DNA of 64,000 nucleotides from Nocardia arizonensis (GCF_001310275.1 NZ_LGYZ01000131.1:42283-106282); one strand, 5' to 3'; shown: positions 37,037 to 45,159, numbered from the stretch's first letter. Notes: generated from the sequence alone by a model not told the origin. A program made the numbers and translations.

Positions 37037-38143
37037 GTGCCAACGTCCAGTCTGTCACGTTTCGATGCCGCTCTCTGGTCGTGGGCCAGCGAATCGGAAG
37101 ACGATCAGCTTTCGTCGGCATTCGCAGCTACTTCGCGTACTGCCAACGGCAAAAACATGCACGTAACCTTCGAGACCGTATTCGTTGATGCTGGCCATCC
37201 GTTTAGCTTTCTTGAACCTCGATCCGCCTTTTTAGAAAGCGAAATAGAGCGAAAGAATGTTCGAATTCTAAAGTTGGTTGACGCAGACAGTCCGTGGCTC
37301 TTAGCAGCGTTCAAATCTAGACATTCCGGCGTATATCATTTAATGAGCAGTTTGCCGACAAGTCATCGCCGATGGGAGAAAGTTGAACGTTGGCTGGCCT
37401 CGGCTCGGGGAGTATCCCGCTGTTTTCTCGACCATTCAGATTTCGAAAGCATCGGAGATCGGCTATCCGAGTTCGGTGATGTTGAAGTAGTAAAGATGAG
37501 CGGGAGAGTCACAAAAGACGGTTCTTCCGTGAATAGAGGATTTCCCTCGTTGGGTGCGGATTTGAGACCCAATCACATAAATGTGATCGAGGAGGCCGAG
37601 AGTCGCGGTGCCACGGTTCGAACGCTTACCCTGCATGTCCGCAGCGTAATGGATTTACACCTTCGGCGAATAGCCGGAGCAACCTATTACTCTGGCGACT
37701 TTAGTTTGTTCGAAGAGTTGATATTGACACGCCTCGAAGACGCAGCACACAAGCGCAGGGAACTTCTGCGCGATCGACAACGCCGTTCGCGTCAGCCGGT
37801 GCGTCCTATTACTCTATACCTTGAGCCGAAAACACTTGATACTGCCGACTCTGCGCAGGAGTTACTAACTACCACAGACTCTATGCGAGATATCAGCATC
37901 GCCGTATTCCATCGGAATCCCTATCTACACTTTGCAGTCACTGACGAGTTCGACGGCTCCAATTTCGACGTCATGGTCACCGATTCTGATTCGATCGATA
38001 TCTTTCCTGGCTATCGCGCTTCTCTCGATTCTCTCGCACGCGTGGCATTAAGGATCGGTGAAAGATTTGGCGCGACACGCATAGTGGATACACCAAACAT
38101 TCCGGTGCCCAGCATGTCTGACCTTGCCGAGATGGGCGGGTGA
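37037..38143 (+). CDS. Unrecognised protein A of a two-gene cargo pair
   Basis: A 368-residue soluble protein with no signal peptide or membrane segment. It matches no family I know. The middle (about residues 195-265) is helical and basic, with TLHVRSVMDLHLRRIAGATY and EDAAHKRRELLRDRQRRSR; the C-terminal part alternates beta strands and acidic turns. GTG 37037 follows AAGGGGG by six bases. GC content is clearly lower than in the AICE core genes, with many A/T-ending codons, suggesting recent acquisition. It is followed after one base by gene B, so the two are a unit. Its place next to the left end is typical of AICE cargo. Confidence 0.75.
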   Translation: MPTSSLSRFDAALWSWASESEDDQLSSAFAATSRTANGKNMHVTFETVFVDAGHPFSFLEPRSAFLESEIERKNVRILKLVDADSPWLLAAFKSRHSGVYHLMSSLPTSHRRWEKVERWLASARGVSRCFLDHSDFESIGDRLSEFGDVEVVKMSGRVTKDGSSVNRGFPSLGADLRPNHINVIEEAESRGATVRTLTLHVRSVMDLHLRRIAGATYYSGDFSLFEELILTRLEDAAHKRRELLRDRQRRSRQPVRPITLYLEPKTLDTADSAQELLTTTDSMRDISIAVFHRNPYLHFAVTDEFDGSNFDVMVTDSDSIDIFPGYRASLDSLARVALRIGERFGATRIVDTPNIPVPSMSDLAEMGG

Positions 38144-38144
38144 T

Positions 38145-39152
38145 TTGACCGTCGGAACTGGGGGTCCCTTCGATCCCGAAAGACTGCTCAAAGACTTCGA
38201 CCGCTACGATCGAGATGTTGACATCGTCTCGTCGTACCACTACCTCTTCTCAGAAACTCCACTCAAAGACACAGTTGCGCACTTCGAACGGTATCCCAAA
38301 GTGAAAGGTAAAGATGGCCGCGATGCAACCCCGGACTTTACTGTCTTGTATAAAGACGGAACGGGATTAATCGGCGAAATTGCCAATATTGCCCTTCACG
38401 AAAACTCCATCGAAAAGCTCTGCAAGCAGTTGGGTCGCTACAGCGAATTGGAAGAGTTGCCCGCAGGACGAAGCAGGTTCGAGAAGGTGTCACTTGTAGA
38501 CGTGATCTACCTGTCGCCGATGGCAAGTGCACACGACGCTGCGCGGCGAATATTTGTCGAACGAATCGATAATCCCGAGTATGAATTCTCCCCAATCCGC
38601 CGTCCAGTGATGATACAGTTCGCGAGAGATTCTGGAGAATACGTGTATCAGTTCTGGGCAGACAAAGAATTGAATGGCGATCTTTACAAGAGTAGTCGGG
38701 TACCAGATTATCGAGACTATCGCGATCTCAAGGTAGAGCCGTGGAGATTTGCAAGAAATAAAGTGCAGTATGCCTTCATGAACGACACAGTGTCGCCATT
38801 GTATATGGCGACGCGACTCTGGGTGAACGTGTTTCCCACCGCATACCCGCCGAGAAGCCATCCCGAATTCACCACATCGACGCCCGAAATAGTGAAACTA
38901 CTAAAGGCACACTATAGCTTCGGCAGGAGTGATGATGTACGTGCGGCTATGGCTGTCCTCACAGCCGCACGATTAGCAACACACCTTAGAGGCGATAGGA
39001 ATGTTTGGACTGTAAACCGAAAGGCGATAAAGAAGGAGTCTGGGGCCATTCAACGTATCATCGCCGATCGAATCGGCTCCCCCCATAGCGCCCCGGAGCG
39101 CAGTTCCCGAAAACGGTTTAGCCCGAGTGCTGATCAGGGTCGCCTCTTCTAA
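38145..39152 (+). CDS. Unrecognised protein B of a two-gene cargo pair, possible nuclease fold
   Basis: A 335-residue soluble protein starting at TTG 38145, one base after gene A stops and behind GGGCGGG; TTG 38124 is the alternative. Residues about 63-100 read TPDFTVLYKDGTGLIGEIAN and then KLCKQLGRY. The Asp, the Glu at the end of a second strand and the following QxxxY resemble a PD-(D/E)XK (Cas4/RecB-like) core, but the usual lysine is not in place, so activity is doubtful. The C-terminus (RLATHLRGDRNVWTVNRKAI, IQRIIADRI) looks like a winged helix. AT-rich like gene A. Function unknown; a defence role is only an inference from context. Confidence 0.72.
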   Translation: MTVGTGGPFDPERLLKDFDRYDRDVDIVSSYHYLFSETPLKDTVAHFERYPKVKGKDGRDATPDFTVLYKDGTGLIGEIANIALHENSIEKLCKQLGRYSELEELPAGRSRFEKVSLVDVIYLSPMASAHDAARRIFVERIDNPEYEFSPIRRPVMIQFARDSGEYVYQFWADKELNGDLYKSSRVPDYRDYRDLKVEPWRFARNKVQYAFMNDTVSPLYMATRLWVNVFPTAYPPRSHPEFTTSTPEIVKLLKAHYSFGRSDDVRAAMAVLTAARLATHLRGDRNVWTVNRKAIKKESGAIQRIIADRIGSPHSAPERSSRKRFSPSADQGRLF

Positions 39153-39188
39153 CGATGACCTTGAGACCAACATCCACGCAGAATTATA

Positions 39189-39680
39189 TTAAAGCGGCAA
39201 GCCCCGGAGGGGTGCGGCAGCCCGTATATCTGCTGATCGACGTGGTTGGTCGGCGTTTGAGTAGCTGGGTGGGATGGTGTCGATGTTGGTGTGGTGGTTC
39301 GGAGTCCCTCCCCCTGTGGTTCTGCGCCCGGGTGCCCGCCCGCAGCGAAGCGAGGACGGGGCACCTGGGCGGCGCGGCTTTGCCGCGCTCTTGATCCTGT
39401 AGAGAGAATTTCGGCAAAATCTGTTGTTGTTGTTCGTTTTTGGGTTTTCGGTCTTTCTTTCTTCTTTTCTTCTTCTCATCCGGGGGTTCCCACTCTTCCC
39501 CTCTGCACTTCTTCTCTCCCTCGACAGTTCCTCAAGCCCTGCGCCTCCACCGTTTTCGCGCATGATCTGGCTATTCGCCCTGCGTGACGCATCCGGGCGG
39601 GTATCCAGGGAAACGGGTACCGCAGGGTCACGGGTTACCCGAGTCATCCGCGAACTGACCAGGGCGGCAGGGGGTGTCAT
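39189..39680 (-). CDS. Possible low-complexity protein coupled to the nuclease-domain gene
   Basis: A 163-residue frame whose ATG (39680) overlaps the stop of the nuclease-domain gene by 4 bases, the arrangement used for translational coupling in this element. The product is polar and disordered (RRKEERKTENPKTNNNN, many Arg, Pro and Ser), partly because it crosses a polypurine tract. No family is recognised. The overlap favours a gene; the composition argues against. It may also be non-coding DNA with the features described for 39331-39525. Confidence 0.3.
   Translation of the reverse strand: MTPPAALVSSRMTRVTRDPAVPVSLDTRPDASRRANSQIMRENGGGAGLEELSRERRSAEGKSGNPRMRRRKEERKTENPKTNNNNRFCRNSLYRIKSAAKPRRPGAPSSLRCGRAPGRRTTGGGTPNHHTNIDTIPPSYSNADQPRRSADIRAAAPLRGLPL
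39331..39388. terminator. Pair of strong hairpins between convergent cargo genes
   Basis: GGTGCCC/GGGCACC (39331-39337 and 39359-39365) encloses a GC-rich loop, followed by GCGCGGC-TTT-GCCGCGC at 39372-39388. They lie between gene B and the convergent nuclease-domain gene and may end both transcripts. Confidence 0.55.
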
Positions 39681-41239
39681 CGGTCGCGGTATAAACCTCG
39701 GTCGAGGCCGTGTTCGTGGGTCAGCCCTGGTGCTCGTGGTGCGTCTCGGTCTCGTGTGCGTGCGGCTTCCTCGACGGCCTGGGCCTGGCCGAGTTCGACC
39801 AGGTGGGCGACCTCGATCTTGTTCAGGTCCATTCCGGTGTCGATGCGTCGGGCGTCTTCGCCCATGCGGCGTTCGTGCTCGTCGTGGGCGACTTGTACGG
39901 GGTCGGCTCCGTCGCGCTGAAATGTGTAGGTACGGGTCTCGGGGTCGTAGCCGAGCTTTCGACCTTCGCGCACTGCACGGAACTTCTCGATGTCAAGCTG
40001 TCGCTCGATCGCCTCGAGGGGATCGAGGCGTAGTTCCTCCGCGATGGCGCGGGCGTTGTCGATGGCCGATTCGCGTTCACGCGGGCTGGCGATGCGTTCG
40101 CCGATCTCCTGGATGCGTTCGCGGGTGAGTTCGGCGATGCGTTGATTGTGGGGGTCGAGTTCGTTTGTCCAGTCCCGTCGGCGGACTTCGGTTCCGATGG
40201 CTTCGATGCCGAGGACCATGTCGGCGCGGGTGGCGTCACGGGTGGGTTGGTCGTATTCCACGACGAGTGCGGCGTCTTCGACGCTGAAGCCGAGTGCCCG
40301 ATGGTAGTCGCGGGCGTTGGCTTGGTCCAGCTCCCGCAACGTCGTCAATTCTTCGGACAGCTTGGCATGAGTGCGGCGCAGGTGTTCGACTTCGAGGGGG
40401 TTGCCGGTGGCGTGGGCGGCGGTGATGTCGCGGGTGTGGGCGGTGATGGCGTCGCGGAGGACTTGTCGCCGTGTGTCGAGGTATTCGGCTTCGAGTAGGT
40501 TTTCCTCGAGGCGTCGCATGTCGACCGGTCCGCGTTCGCTGCGATCGACGGCCGGTTCCCGCGTCGCCGGTTCTCGGTGTTCGATCGGTTCACGTGAATT
40601 CTCAACAGAGACAACGGGTTCCGCCCGCTGCGGTACTGGCGGTGTGCGTTGCGGGTCGCGGGCGGGTGCGCGGGGTTCGTTGACGTGGGCCCGGGTCTCA
40701 CGCTGTTTCTGTCGCTGGTTCTCTTGGCGTCGCGCTTCTCGCTGCTGAGCCTTGTACAAGCGCGCTTTTTCGCCTATTCCAGGGAGTTCGAGTTGGGCGT
40801 CGGGTTCTAGCTGAAATCCCAATGCCCATATCTCGCGTGCTTCGTCGCGGGTTATAATCTGGTGTGTGAACCGGTCCGGGAAGTCTCGTTGCAGTGCGTC
40901 GATGAGCTTTCGTGCGTCGGCGGATATACTCTCCATCTCGACCGAGCGCAGGATATGATGGTGTATTTCCCCCTTTGCCAGTAGGTCATGGGCGACCTCC
41001 AATTGCTTTTGATCTTTCGGACCCTCGATCCGCCCGGACTTCTCCTCGATAGTGTATGTGCGCTGCCCGTCCGTCTTCACCTTGTCGAACTTGATGCGCT
41101 CACCAGCGGATTTGAACGTACGTGACTGGTGTAGATATCCGTTCTCTGTATCGCGGAAGAGTAGTTTTGCACCGTTCTCGAACACCCTTCCGCGCGTGTT
41201 GTTGTCGTAGCCGTCTCGGTCTTTGTCGTATCCGTCCAA
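39677..41239 (-). CDS. Protein with N-terminal PD-(D/E)XK nuclease-like domain and long helical tail
   Basis: A 520-residue protein. Residues about 15-140 carry a restriction-endonuclease-like core: RVFENGAKLLFRD helix, Asp52 in FDKVKTDG, the (D/E)XK strand TYTIEEKSGR (Glu65, Lys67) and the helix KDQKQLEVAH with Gln77/Gln79. That layout is that of nuclease toxin domains and of some DNA-processing nucleases. From residue 165 on it is Arg/Glu-rich, helical and probably coiled coil. TTG 41239 follows GGGGGG. The 175-residue gene upstream ends 31 bases before it. Either a toxin with a partner gene or a nuclease of element transfer would fit; unproven. Confidence 0.72.
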   Translation of the reverse strand: MDGYDKDRDGYDNNTRGRVFENGAKLLFRDTENGYLHQSRTFKSAGERIKFDKVKTDGQRTYTIEEKSGRIEGPKDQKQLEVAHDLLAKGEIHHHILRSVEMESISADARKLIDALQRDFPDRFTHQIITRDEAREIWALGFQLEPDAQLELPGIGEKARLYKAQQREARRQENQRQKQRETRAHVNEPRAPARDPQRTPPVPQRAEPVVSVENSREPIEHREPATREPAVDRSERGPVDMRRLEENLLEAEYLDTRRQVLRDAITAHTRDITAAHATGNPLEVEHLRRTHAKLSEELTTLRELDQANARDYHRALGFSVEDAALVVEYDQPTRDATRADMVLGIEAIGTEVRRRDWTNELDPHNQRIAELTRERIQEIGERIASPRERESAIDNARAIAEELRLDPLEAIERQLDIEKFRAVREGRKLGYDPETRTYTFQRDGADPVQVAHDEHERRMGEDARRIDTGMDLNKIEVAHLVELGQAQAVEEAARTRDRDAPRAPGLTHEHGLDRGLYRDR

Positions 41240-41270
41240 CTCAACCCCCCTGCGTATTCAGGTGTTCAGC

Positions 41271-41798
41271 TCATGCGGAGGTAGCCTTACCGCGCTTTTC
41301 TTGGTGGTAGGTCGCATATTCGCGAAGTGCGGCGGCGAAATAGGAGTACATGCCGCTGTATACTTCCGGGTCGTGCTCTATCATGCGGCGCATCAATCCC
41401 CATGCGGTTTCCACGTCTTCGTCGTGGTCGTCTATCAGTAGCGCCGGTGTCACCTTGTCATAGAATGTGAATTCGCGGCCGAACCATTCTTCATCAAACC
41501 ATTTCGCGCCCGCGTATTTGATGAAGCATTCGCCCATGAAGCAGATGAACGCGTCGACCTTGTCGGCGTTCTCCGGCGCCATGGCGGTTGCCATATCGGG
41601 GAACAGTGCGGCGACGAGGGGGTCTATCCGCTTGACCTCGGGCGAGCCCTCGGGCCACGGCTGTGCCGGAAGCTGTTGCAGTCCAGCATATTCCATGAAC
41701 TTGCGGGCTTGCGCCGCGCGGCGTTCGGGGTCGACCCATTTGCCCCATGCGGTCTGCTCCACGTGGAAGTCCAGGTTCAATTGTTCGTCGTTGCCCAC
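41271..41798 (-). CDS. Hypothetical acidic protein, possible partner of the nuclease-domain gene
   Basis: A 175-residue soluble, acidic protein, with conserved-looking aromatic/glycine segments: FICFMGECFIKYAGAKWFDEEW and ALLIDDHDEDVETAWG. This pattern (G-E-Y/C-I..GG.W followed by acidic strands) is common in small immunity-type and anti-restriction-like proteins, but I cannot place it. GTG 41798 has a weak GGGGAC upstream. It lies 31 bases ahead of the nuclease-domain gene on the same strand, so the two are probably co-transcribed, as would be expected for an immunity or antitoxin gene. Confidence 0.68.
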   Translation of the reverse strand: MGNDEQLNLDFHVEQTAWGKWVDPERRAAQARKFMEYAGLQQLPAQPWPEGSPEVKRIDPLVAALFPDMATAMAPENADKVDAFICFMGECFIKYAGAKWFDEEWFGREFTFYDKVTPALLIDDHDEDVETAWGLMRRMIEHDPEVYSGMYSYFAAALREYATYHQEKRGKATSA

Positions 41799-42002
41799 TG
41801 TCGGTGTCCCCGTTCCTGTGCTGGTCGGTGTGGATATCGCCGTTTCAGGGTAGGGGCAGCGGTCCCCGGTGAGTCGCCGGTGTGAGGGGGACTCACCGGG
41901 GGTCTGCCGTTCCCGCGCTGGTCACTCGTGGGCCTACCGGCGCACTGCGCCTCAGTGGTGCCGGTACCGAGTCCGCAGCGGGACGTTTCGGGGGTGGCGG
42001 GT

Positions 42003-42314
42003 TCATCGGGTGCTGGTGGTGTAGGCGGTCGTGCCTGGCATGAGGCCGGTGGGCAGCAGGATCGGGCAGGCGCGCGAGATGGCCTTGTAGGTGACGCCGA
42101 GATGGTTGAGGTCGGGGGCGATGATGACGGCGGCTCCGGTTTGGGCGGCGGTGCCGACGATGAGCGCGGTGGGCATGTAGGTGTCGGCGTCGATGCTCAG
42201 GATGCCCGCCAAGCGGTATTCGTAGCGTTTCGCCAGGCGTTCGATGGCGGTCTGGGCGGCTAGTATCTGATCGGTCATACCGAGGTGCAGCAGGCCGATA
42301 GCATTGCGGGACAT
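42003..42314 (-). CDS. Resolvase-like N-terminal domain protein without catalytic serine
   Basis: A 103-residue protein resembling the N-terminal fold of serine recombinases seen in a family of small mycobacterial/nocardial proteins: MSRNAIGLLHLGMTDQ, a helix LAKRYEYRLAGILSID, and GAAVIIAPDLNHLG. The active-site Ser of recombinases (in RVST) is not present; the position reads LGMT. There is no DNA-binding C-terminal domain. It may be regulatory. ATG 42314 follows GAGGAG with 9-10 bases spacing. A strongly structured segment lies just upstream. Confidence 0.6.
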   Translation of the reverse strand: MSRNAIGLLHLGMTDQILAAQTAIERLAKRYEYRLAGILSIDADTYMPTALIVGTAAQTGAAVIIAPDLNHLGVTYKAISRACPILLPTGLMPGTTAYTTSTR

Positions 42315-42362
42315 CGGTTTTCACACTCCTCGAAGAACCGGTGATGTCGAATGTTGGGGGGT

Positions 42363-42529
42363 GGAATCCCTCGTAGACCGGGTTCCCGACCGGCGTTTCC
42401 TCGCAGGAGGCGAGGCTGGTGCGCGGTCGGGAAGGGTTCCCCCGAGCGTGGTCCGCGAGGGATTCCGGGTTCCCCGCACGCTGCCCCGTGGCATACGTCG
42501 ACGGATGCCGTTGGGACTGTCGTGCGGGG
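42363..42529. other. Highly structured segment, two large hairpins
   Basis: Hairpin 1 spans 42363-42466: outer 11 bp GGAATCCCTCG/CGAGGGATTCC, middle 10 bp TTCCCGACCG/CGGTCGGGAA (42383-42392 with 42424-42433) and an apical CCTCG/CGAGG stem. Hairpin 2 spans 42472-42529: 9 bp CCCCGCACG/CGTGCGGGG enclosing GGCAT/ATGCC. No gene is supported here. It lies between two minus-strand units and could be a structured leader, a non-coding RNA or a single-strand origin of the rolling-circle element. Confidence 0.7.
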
Positions 42530-42532
42530 AGG

Positions 42533-42712
42533 TCACTGCGGGTGGGGCTCCCACTCGTTGGCGTAGCAGACCTCGATTAGCTGTGCGAGTTGCCCACAGT
42601 CACCCGGTGTGGTGCCGTCGCCGGGTGTGCAGTCGGCGTGATGGCGGATGAGTTCCTGGACAAACGCGCGGTAGCTCGATGTGAGGTTGTTCAACCGGCC
42701 GTGTCCGCTCAC
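42533..42712 (-). CDS. Small protein, last gene of the overlapping four-gene operon
   Basis: A 59-residue soluble protein starting at GTG 42712, which overlaps the stop of the preceding gene by 4 bases (GTGA). It shows a helix SSYRAFVQELIRHHADC and two more cysteines (GDCGQLAQLIEVC). It does not share the motif of its three upstream neighbours. No family is recognised; the overlap is the main support. Confidence 0.55.
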   Translation of the reverse strand: MSGHGRLNNLTSSYRAFVQELIRHHADCTPGDGTTPGDCGQLAQLIEVCYANEWEPHPQ

Positions 42713-42981
42713 CGGTACCGCCTCGGGTCCGGGACCATGTGACCCGCATAGATCAACACGTTCTGCGCGGATTCCTTTTTCGGACAGTCGATTACGCTGC
42801 ACTCTCGATGTTCCTGCATGGCGGTGTGCGCTTCAGCGACGGTGAACGCACGTGTCGGCGCACGATGCGGTGAGGCCATCGACGGAACGTAGGTGTCGGT
42901 GTTCGGCCAGAAGATCATGACCACGATCACCACGAGGGGGACCGCGATCACCAGTGCCAATCCGGCTTGCGCGCCGTTCAT
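42709..42981 (-). CDS. Small membrane protein with the shared HREC-CPKK motif
   Basis: A 90-residue protein from ATG 42981, overlapping the previous stop by 4 bases (ATGA). It begins with one transmembrane helix (AGLALVIAVPLVVIVVMIFW). The remaining part has the motif common to this operon: VAEAHTAMQEHRECSVIDCPKKESAQNVLIYAGHM, given here as pieces EAHTAMQEHREC, CPKKESAQ and AGHM. Two cysteines six residues apart and conserved histidines could bind metal. It is the membrane-anchored member of three paralogues. Confidence 0.65.
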   Translation of the reverse strand: MNGAQAGLALVIAVPLVVIVVMIFWPNTDTYVPSMASPHRAPTRAFTVAEAHTAMQEHRECSVIDCPKKESAQNVLIYAGHMVPDPRRYR

Positions 42982-43226
42982 CTGGGCACCTGCGATTCCC
43001 GCCCCGGCGGAATCATCCGCCCGGCGCGTATCAGGATATCCCGGGCGGCGTGCTTGCGTGGGCACACGTCCGCGCTGCACTCACGGTGTCGTTGCATCTG
43101 CCGGTGGGCCTCGGTGACCGTGAACGGCTGTTCCGGGGCCGCGTGGAGTGCCGCCGCGTACCGCTGCGGGTCGAGTACCGGTACGCCGCCCTTGTCCGGG
43201 TTCAACCACGAAAACCCCACGCTCAC
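42978..43226 (-). CDS. Small paralogue with the HREC-CPRK motif
   Basis: An 82-residue soluble protein, ATG 43226 overlapping the previous stop by 4 bases. The second half carries the shared motif TEAHRQMQRHREC, then CPRKHAARDILIRAGRM. Unlike the downstream paralogue it has no membrane segment, and its N-terminus (FSWLNPDKGGVPVLDPQRYA) is unique. Both motif cysteines are kept. Function unknown. Confidence 0.65.
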   Translation of the reverse strand: MSVGFSWLNPDKGGVPVLDPQRYAAALHAAPEQPFTVTEAHRQMQRHRECSADVCPRKHAARDILIRAGRMIPPGRESQVPR

Positions 43227-43414
43227 CGCCGCTTTCGCGGTCGCGGCATGGGCATACGCCCCGCACCGACCAGCACGTCACGCGCGGACTCCTTGCGCGG
43301 GTAATCGACCACTCGACAATCTCTGTGCCGCTGCATCGTTGTGTAAGCCTGCTCGACGGTCATCGGCCACGCCGGGGGCGCGTAGTCCCGGCTCCTCAAA
43401 TCGACTTGTCGCAT
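43223..43414 (-). CDS. Small paralogue, first gene of the overlapping operon
   Basis: A 63-residue soluble protein from ATG 43414 behind CAGGGGTG. It is little more than the shared motif: VEQAYTTMQRHRDC, then YPRKESARDVLVGAGRM. The second cysteine of its paralogues is Tyr here. It heads a four-gene chain in which every junction is a 4-base stop/start overlap, and is divergent from the XRE regulator gene with about 150 bases between starts. Confidence 0.65.
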   Translation of the reverse strand: MRQVDLRSRDYAPPAWPMTVEQAYTTMQRHRDCRVVDYPRKESARDVLVGAGRMPMPRPRKRR

Positions 43415-43537
43415 GTGTCACCCCTGCTATCTGCTGCTATCTGGATGGCAACCCCGCGCCGGGGCCGGACGGGGGGACGACAGGAACATCCCGGCGGGGG
43501 TGCCGGTAAGCAGCGTCACCGACCAAACGGCCGAAAC

Positions 43538-43554
43538 TGTTCCGCTATGGAACA
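43538..43554. promoter_or_regulatory. Candidate operator in the divergent AICE promoter
   Basis: TGTTCC-GCTAT-GGAACA is a perfect 6-bp inverted repeat with a 5-base centre, eight bases upstream of the XRE regulator start and facing the small-gene operon. It is a natural site for autoregulation by that regulator. Confidence 0.5.
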
Positions 43555-43562
43555 CTGTTGAT

Positions 43563-44792
43563 GTGAGCGACTTCCAACCACAACCGGAGACTGACCGGTA
43601 TGTCGGTCAGCAAGTGCGTCTCATCCGGGCGCGTCGGGGAATTTCACAGCAAGTGCTGGCCGATCGCGTCGGAGTATCTCGATCGGTCATCGCGAAATAC
43701 GAAACGGGGCTACGCCCGGTCGATTCGCGCAAGATGCTGCTAGCGCTGGCGGGTGCGCTGGGTGTCGACCTGGGTGACCTGACCGGGCACGAGCAAGACA
43801 AGCTGGACCCGACCACGGCGGCGTTCCACGCGGCGGTCCCGAGCATCGAAACCGTGTTGTGGGCACGTGGCGACATCACCGACACTGCGCCCCCGCGCGG
43901 ACTCGATGAACTCGCGGCACTGACCGCAACAGCTACCAAGCTCCGCAACGACTGTGATTACGCGGCGCTCGGACCGATGCTCGCGCCCATGCTCACCGAT
44001 GCGTATATGCATGTGCGGCAGAGCAATTCGGACTACGCGTGGGATGTGCTCGGCACGGTGACTTATGGTGTCGCCTCCGCTCTCCGTGCGCGGGGATACT
44101 ATGCGCTCGCTTGGACCGCAGCGCAGGAATCCGAGCGCGCCGCCCTCCGGGTAGGAACACCCGCGTTGATGGCCGCTGCGGCGTTCTCTCAGGGGCAAAT
44201 TCTCCTGTCACGCCCCGGTGCGCTGCCTGCCGCACTCTCGACCACGGTCGACATGGCCGAGAGACTTGCCGCCGACGTGCGGACGGTCGGCGAGATCGAG
44301 ACATACGGAATGCTGCATCTACAGGGTTCGATCGTCGCGGCCACGATGGGCACCGACCCGGAACCATTTCTAGCGGAGGCAGCCGAGCAGGCGGGCAGGC
44401 TCAGCAGCGCCGCACCGCATACCGGGTCCACTGCTCGAAACGAGTCGTTCGGCGTCGCCAACGTCGCGCTGTGGCGGATGTCGGCAGCGGTCGAGCGCCA
44501 CGAACCGGGCGAAGTGCTGACACTCGCCCCTGGATTGACGCCGGACGAACTGCCGAACGAGGGCAGACGTGCTCAGTATTTCGTAGAAATCGGCCGTGCC
44601 TACGCGATGCAGAAGAATTACAGAGATTCCCTGTACGCCTTACTTCGCGCTGAACACGCGGCACCGCAGCACGTCCGCAAAATGGTTCAGGTGCGCGAAT
44701 TGGTCGGCCATATGATGCGCTCGGCCCGGCGCGATTTGAGGACGGGCGACCTCGGTAAGCTCGCGCAGCGTGTCGGAGTCGTGCCGAATTAA
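43563..44792 (+). CDS. XRE-family regulator with helical C-terminal domain
   Basis: A 409-residue regulator. Residues about 15-70 form a helix-turn-helix: QQVRLIRARRGISQQVLADR, then VSRSVIAKYETGLRPV. The remaining 330 residues are alpha-helical and TPR-like in look, as in large actinobacterial XRE regulators that read a small molecule or peptide signal. GTG 43563 is chosen because the HTH then starts at a normal distance; upstream codons to 43413 cross the divergent promoter. The position, facing the small-gene operon and near a palindrome, suggests control of AICE functions. Confidence 0.82.
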   Translation: MSDFQPQPETDRYVGQQVRLIRARRGISQQVLADRVGVSRSVIAKYETGLRPVDSRKMLLALAGALGVDLGDLTGHEQDKLDPTTAAFHAAVPSIETVLWARGDITDTAPPRGLDELAALTATATKLRNDCDYAALGPMLAPMLTDAYMHVRQSNSDYAWDVLGTVTYGVASALRARGYYALAWTAAQESERAALRVGTPALMAAAAFSQGQILLSRPGALPAALSTTVDMAERLAADVRTVGEIETYGMLHLQGSIVAATMGTDPEPFLAEAAEQAGRLSSAAPHTGSTARNESFGVANVALWRMSAAVERHEPGEVLTLAPGLTPDELPNEGRRAQYFVEIGRAYAMQKNYRDSLYALLRAEHAAPQHVRKMVQVRELVGHMMRSARRDLRTGDLGKLAQRVGVVPN

Positions 44793-45143
44793 CGGAGGCC
44801 TACCCGACCGAGCGGCAGAACGGCTAGATAATCCGCCGTACTTCTTGAGGCATTGACTCGTGCACACGCCACAGTAGGCTCGACTGCACGGTTTCAAGGT
44901 TTCGCCGACCGACCGCGATTGCGACACTTGAAAAATTCGCTATACATCCTTCGACGCGAGTCTTTCTGATTCGCTAGGCAACTTGGATCGATCTACTTGT
45001 CAAGCGACACGCCGCAATGAAGTTGCCCGGGTTTCGGACACCGCAAATCTTCGGGCACCGATGAGAAGTGTCGGGAACTATCAAGGTCGAAATCGAACTG
45101 ATGCCGGTCAGCATTGATGCAAGCGGTTGCGCCTCAAAGATTT

Positions 45144-45159
45144 AGTGATAATTATCACT
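45144..45159. promoter_or_regulatory. 16-bp perfect AT-rich palindrome
   Basis: AGTGATAATTATCACT is its own reverse complement. In a GC-rich genome such a site is unlikely by chance and suggests a protein-binding site. No gene starts immediately beside it. Confidence 0.45.
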
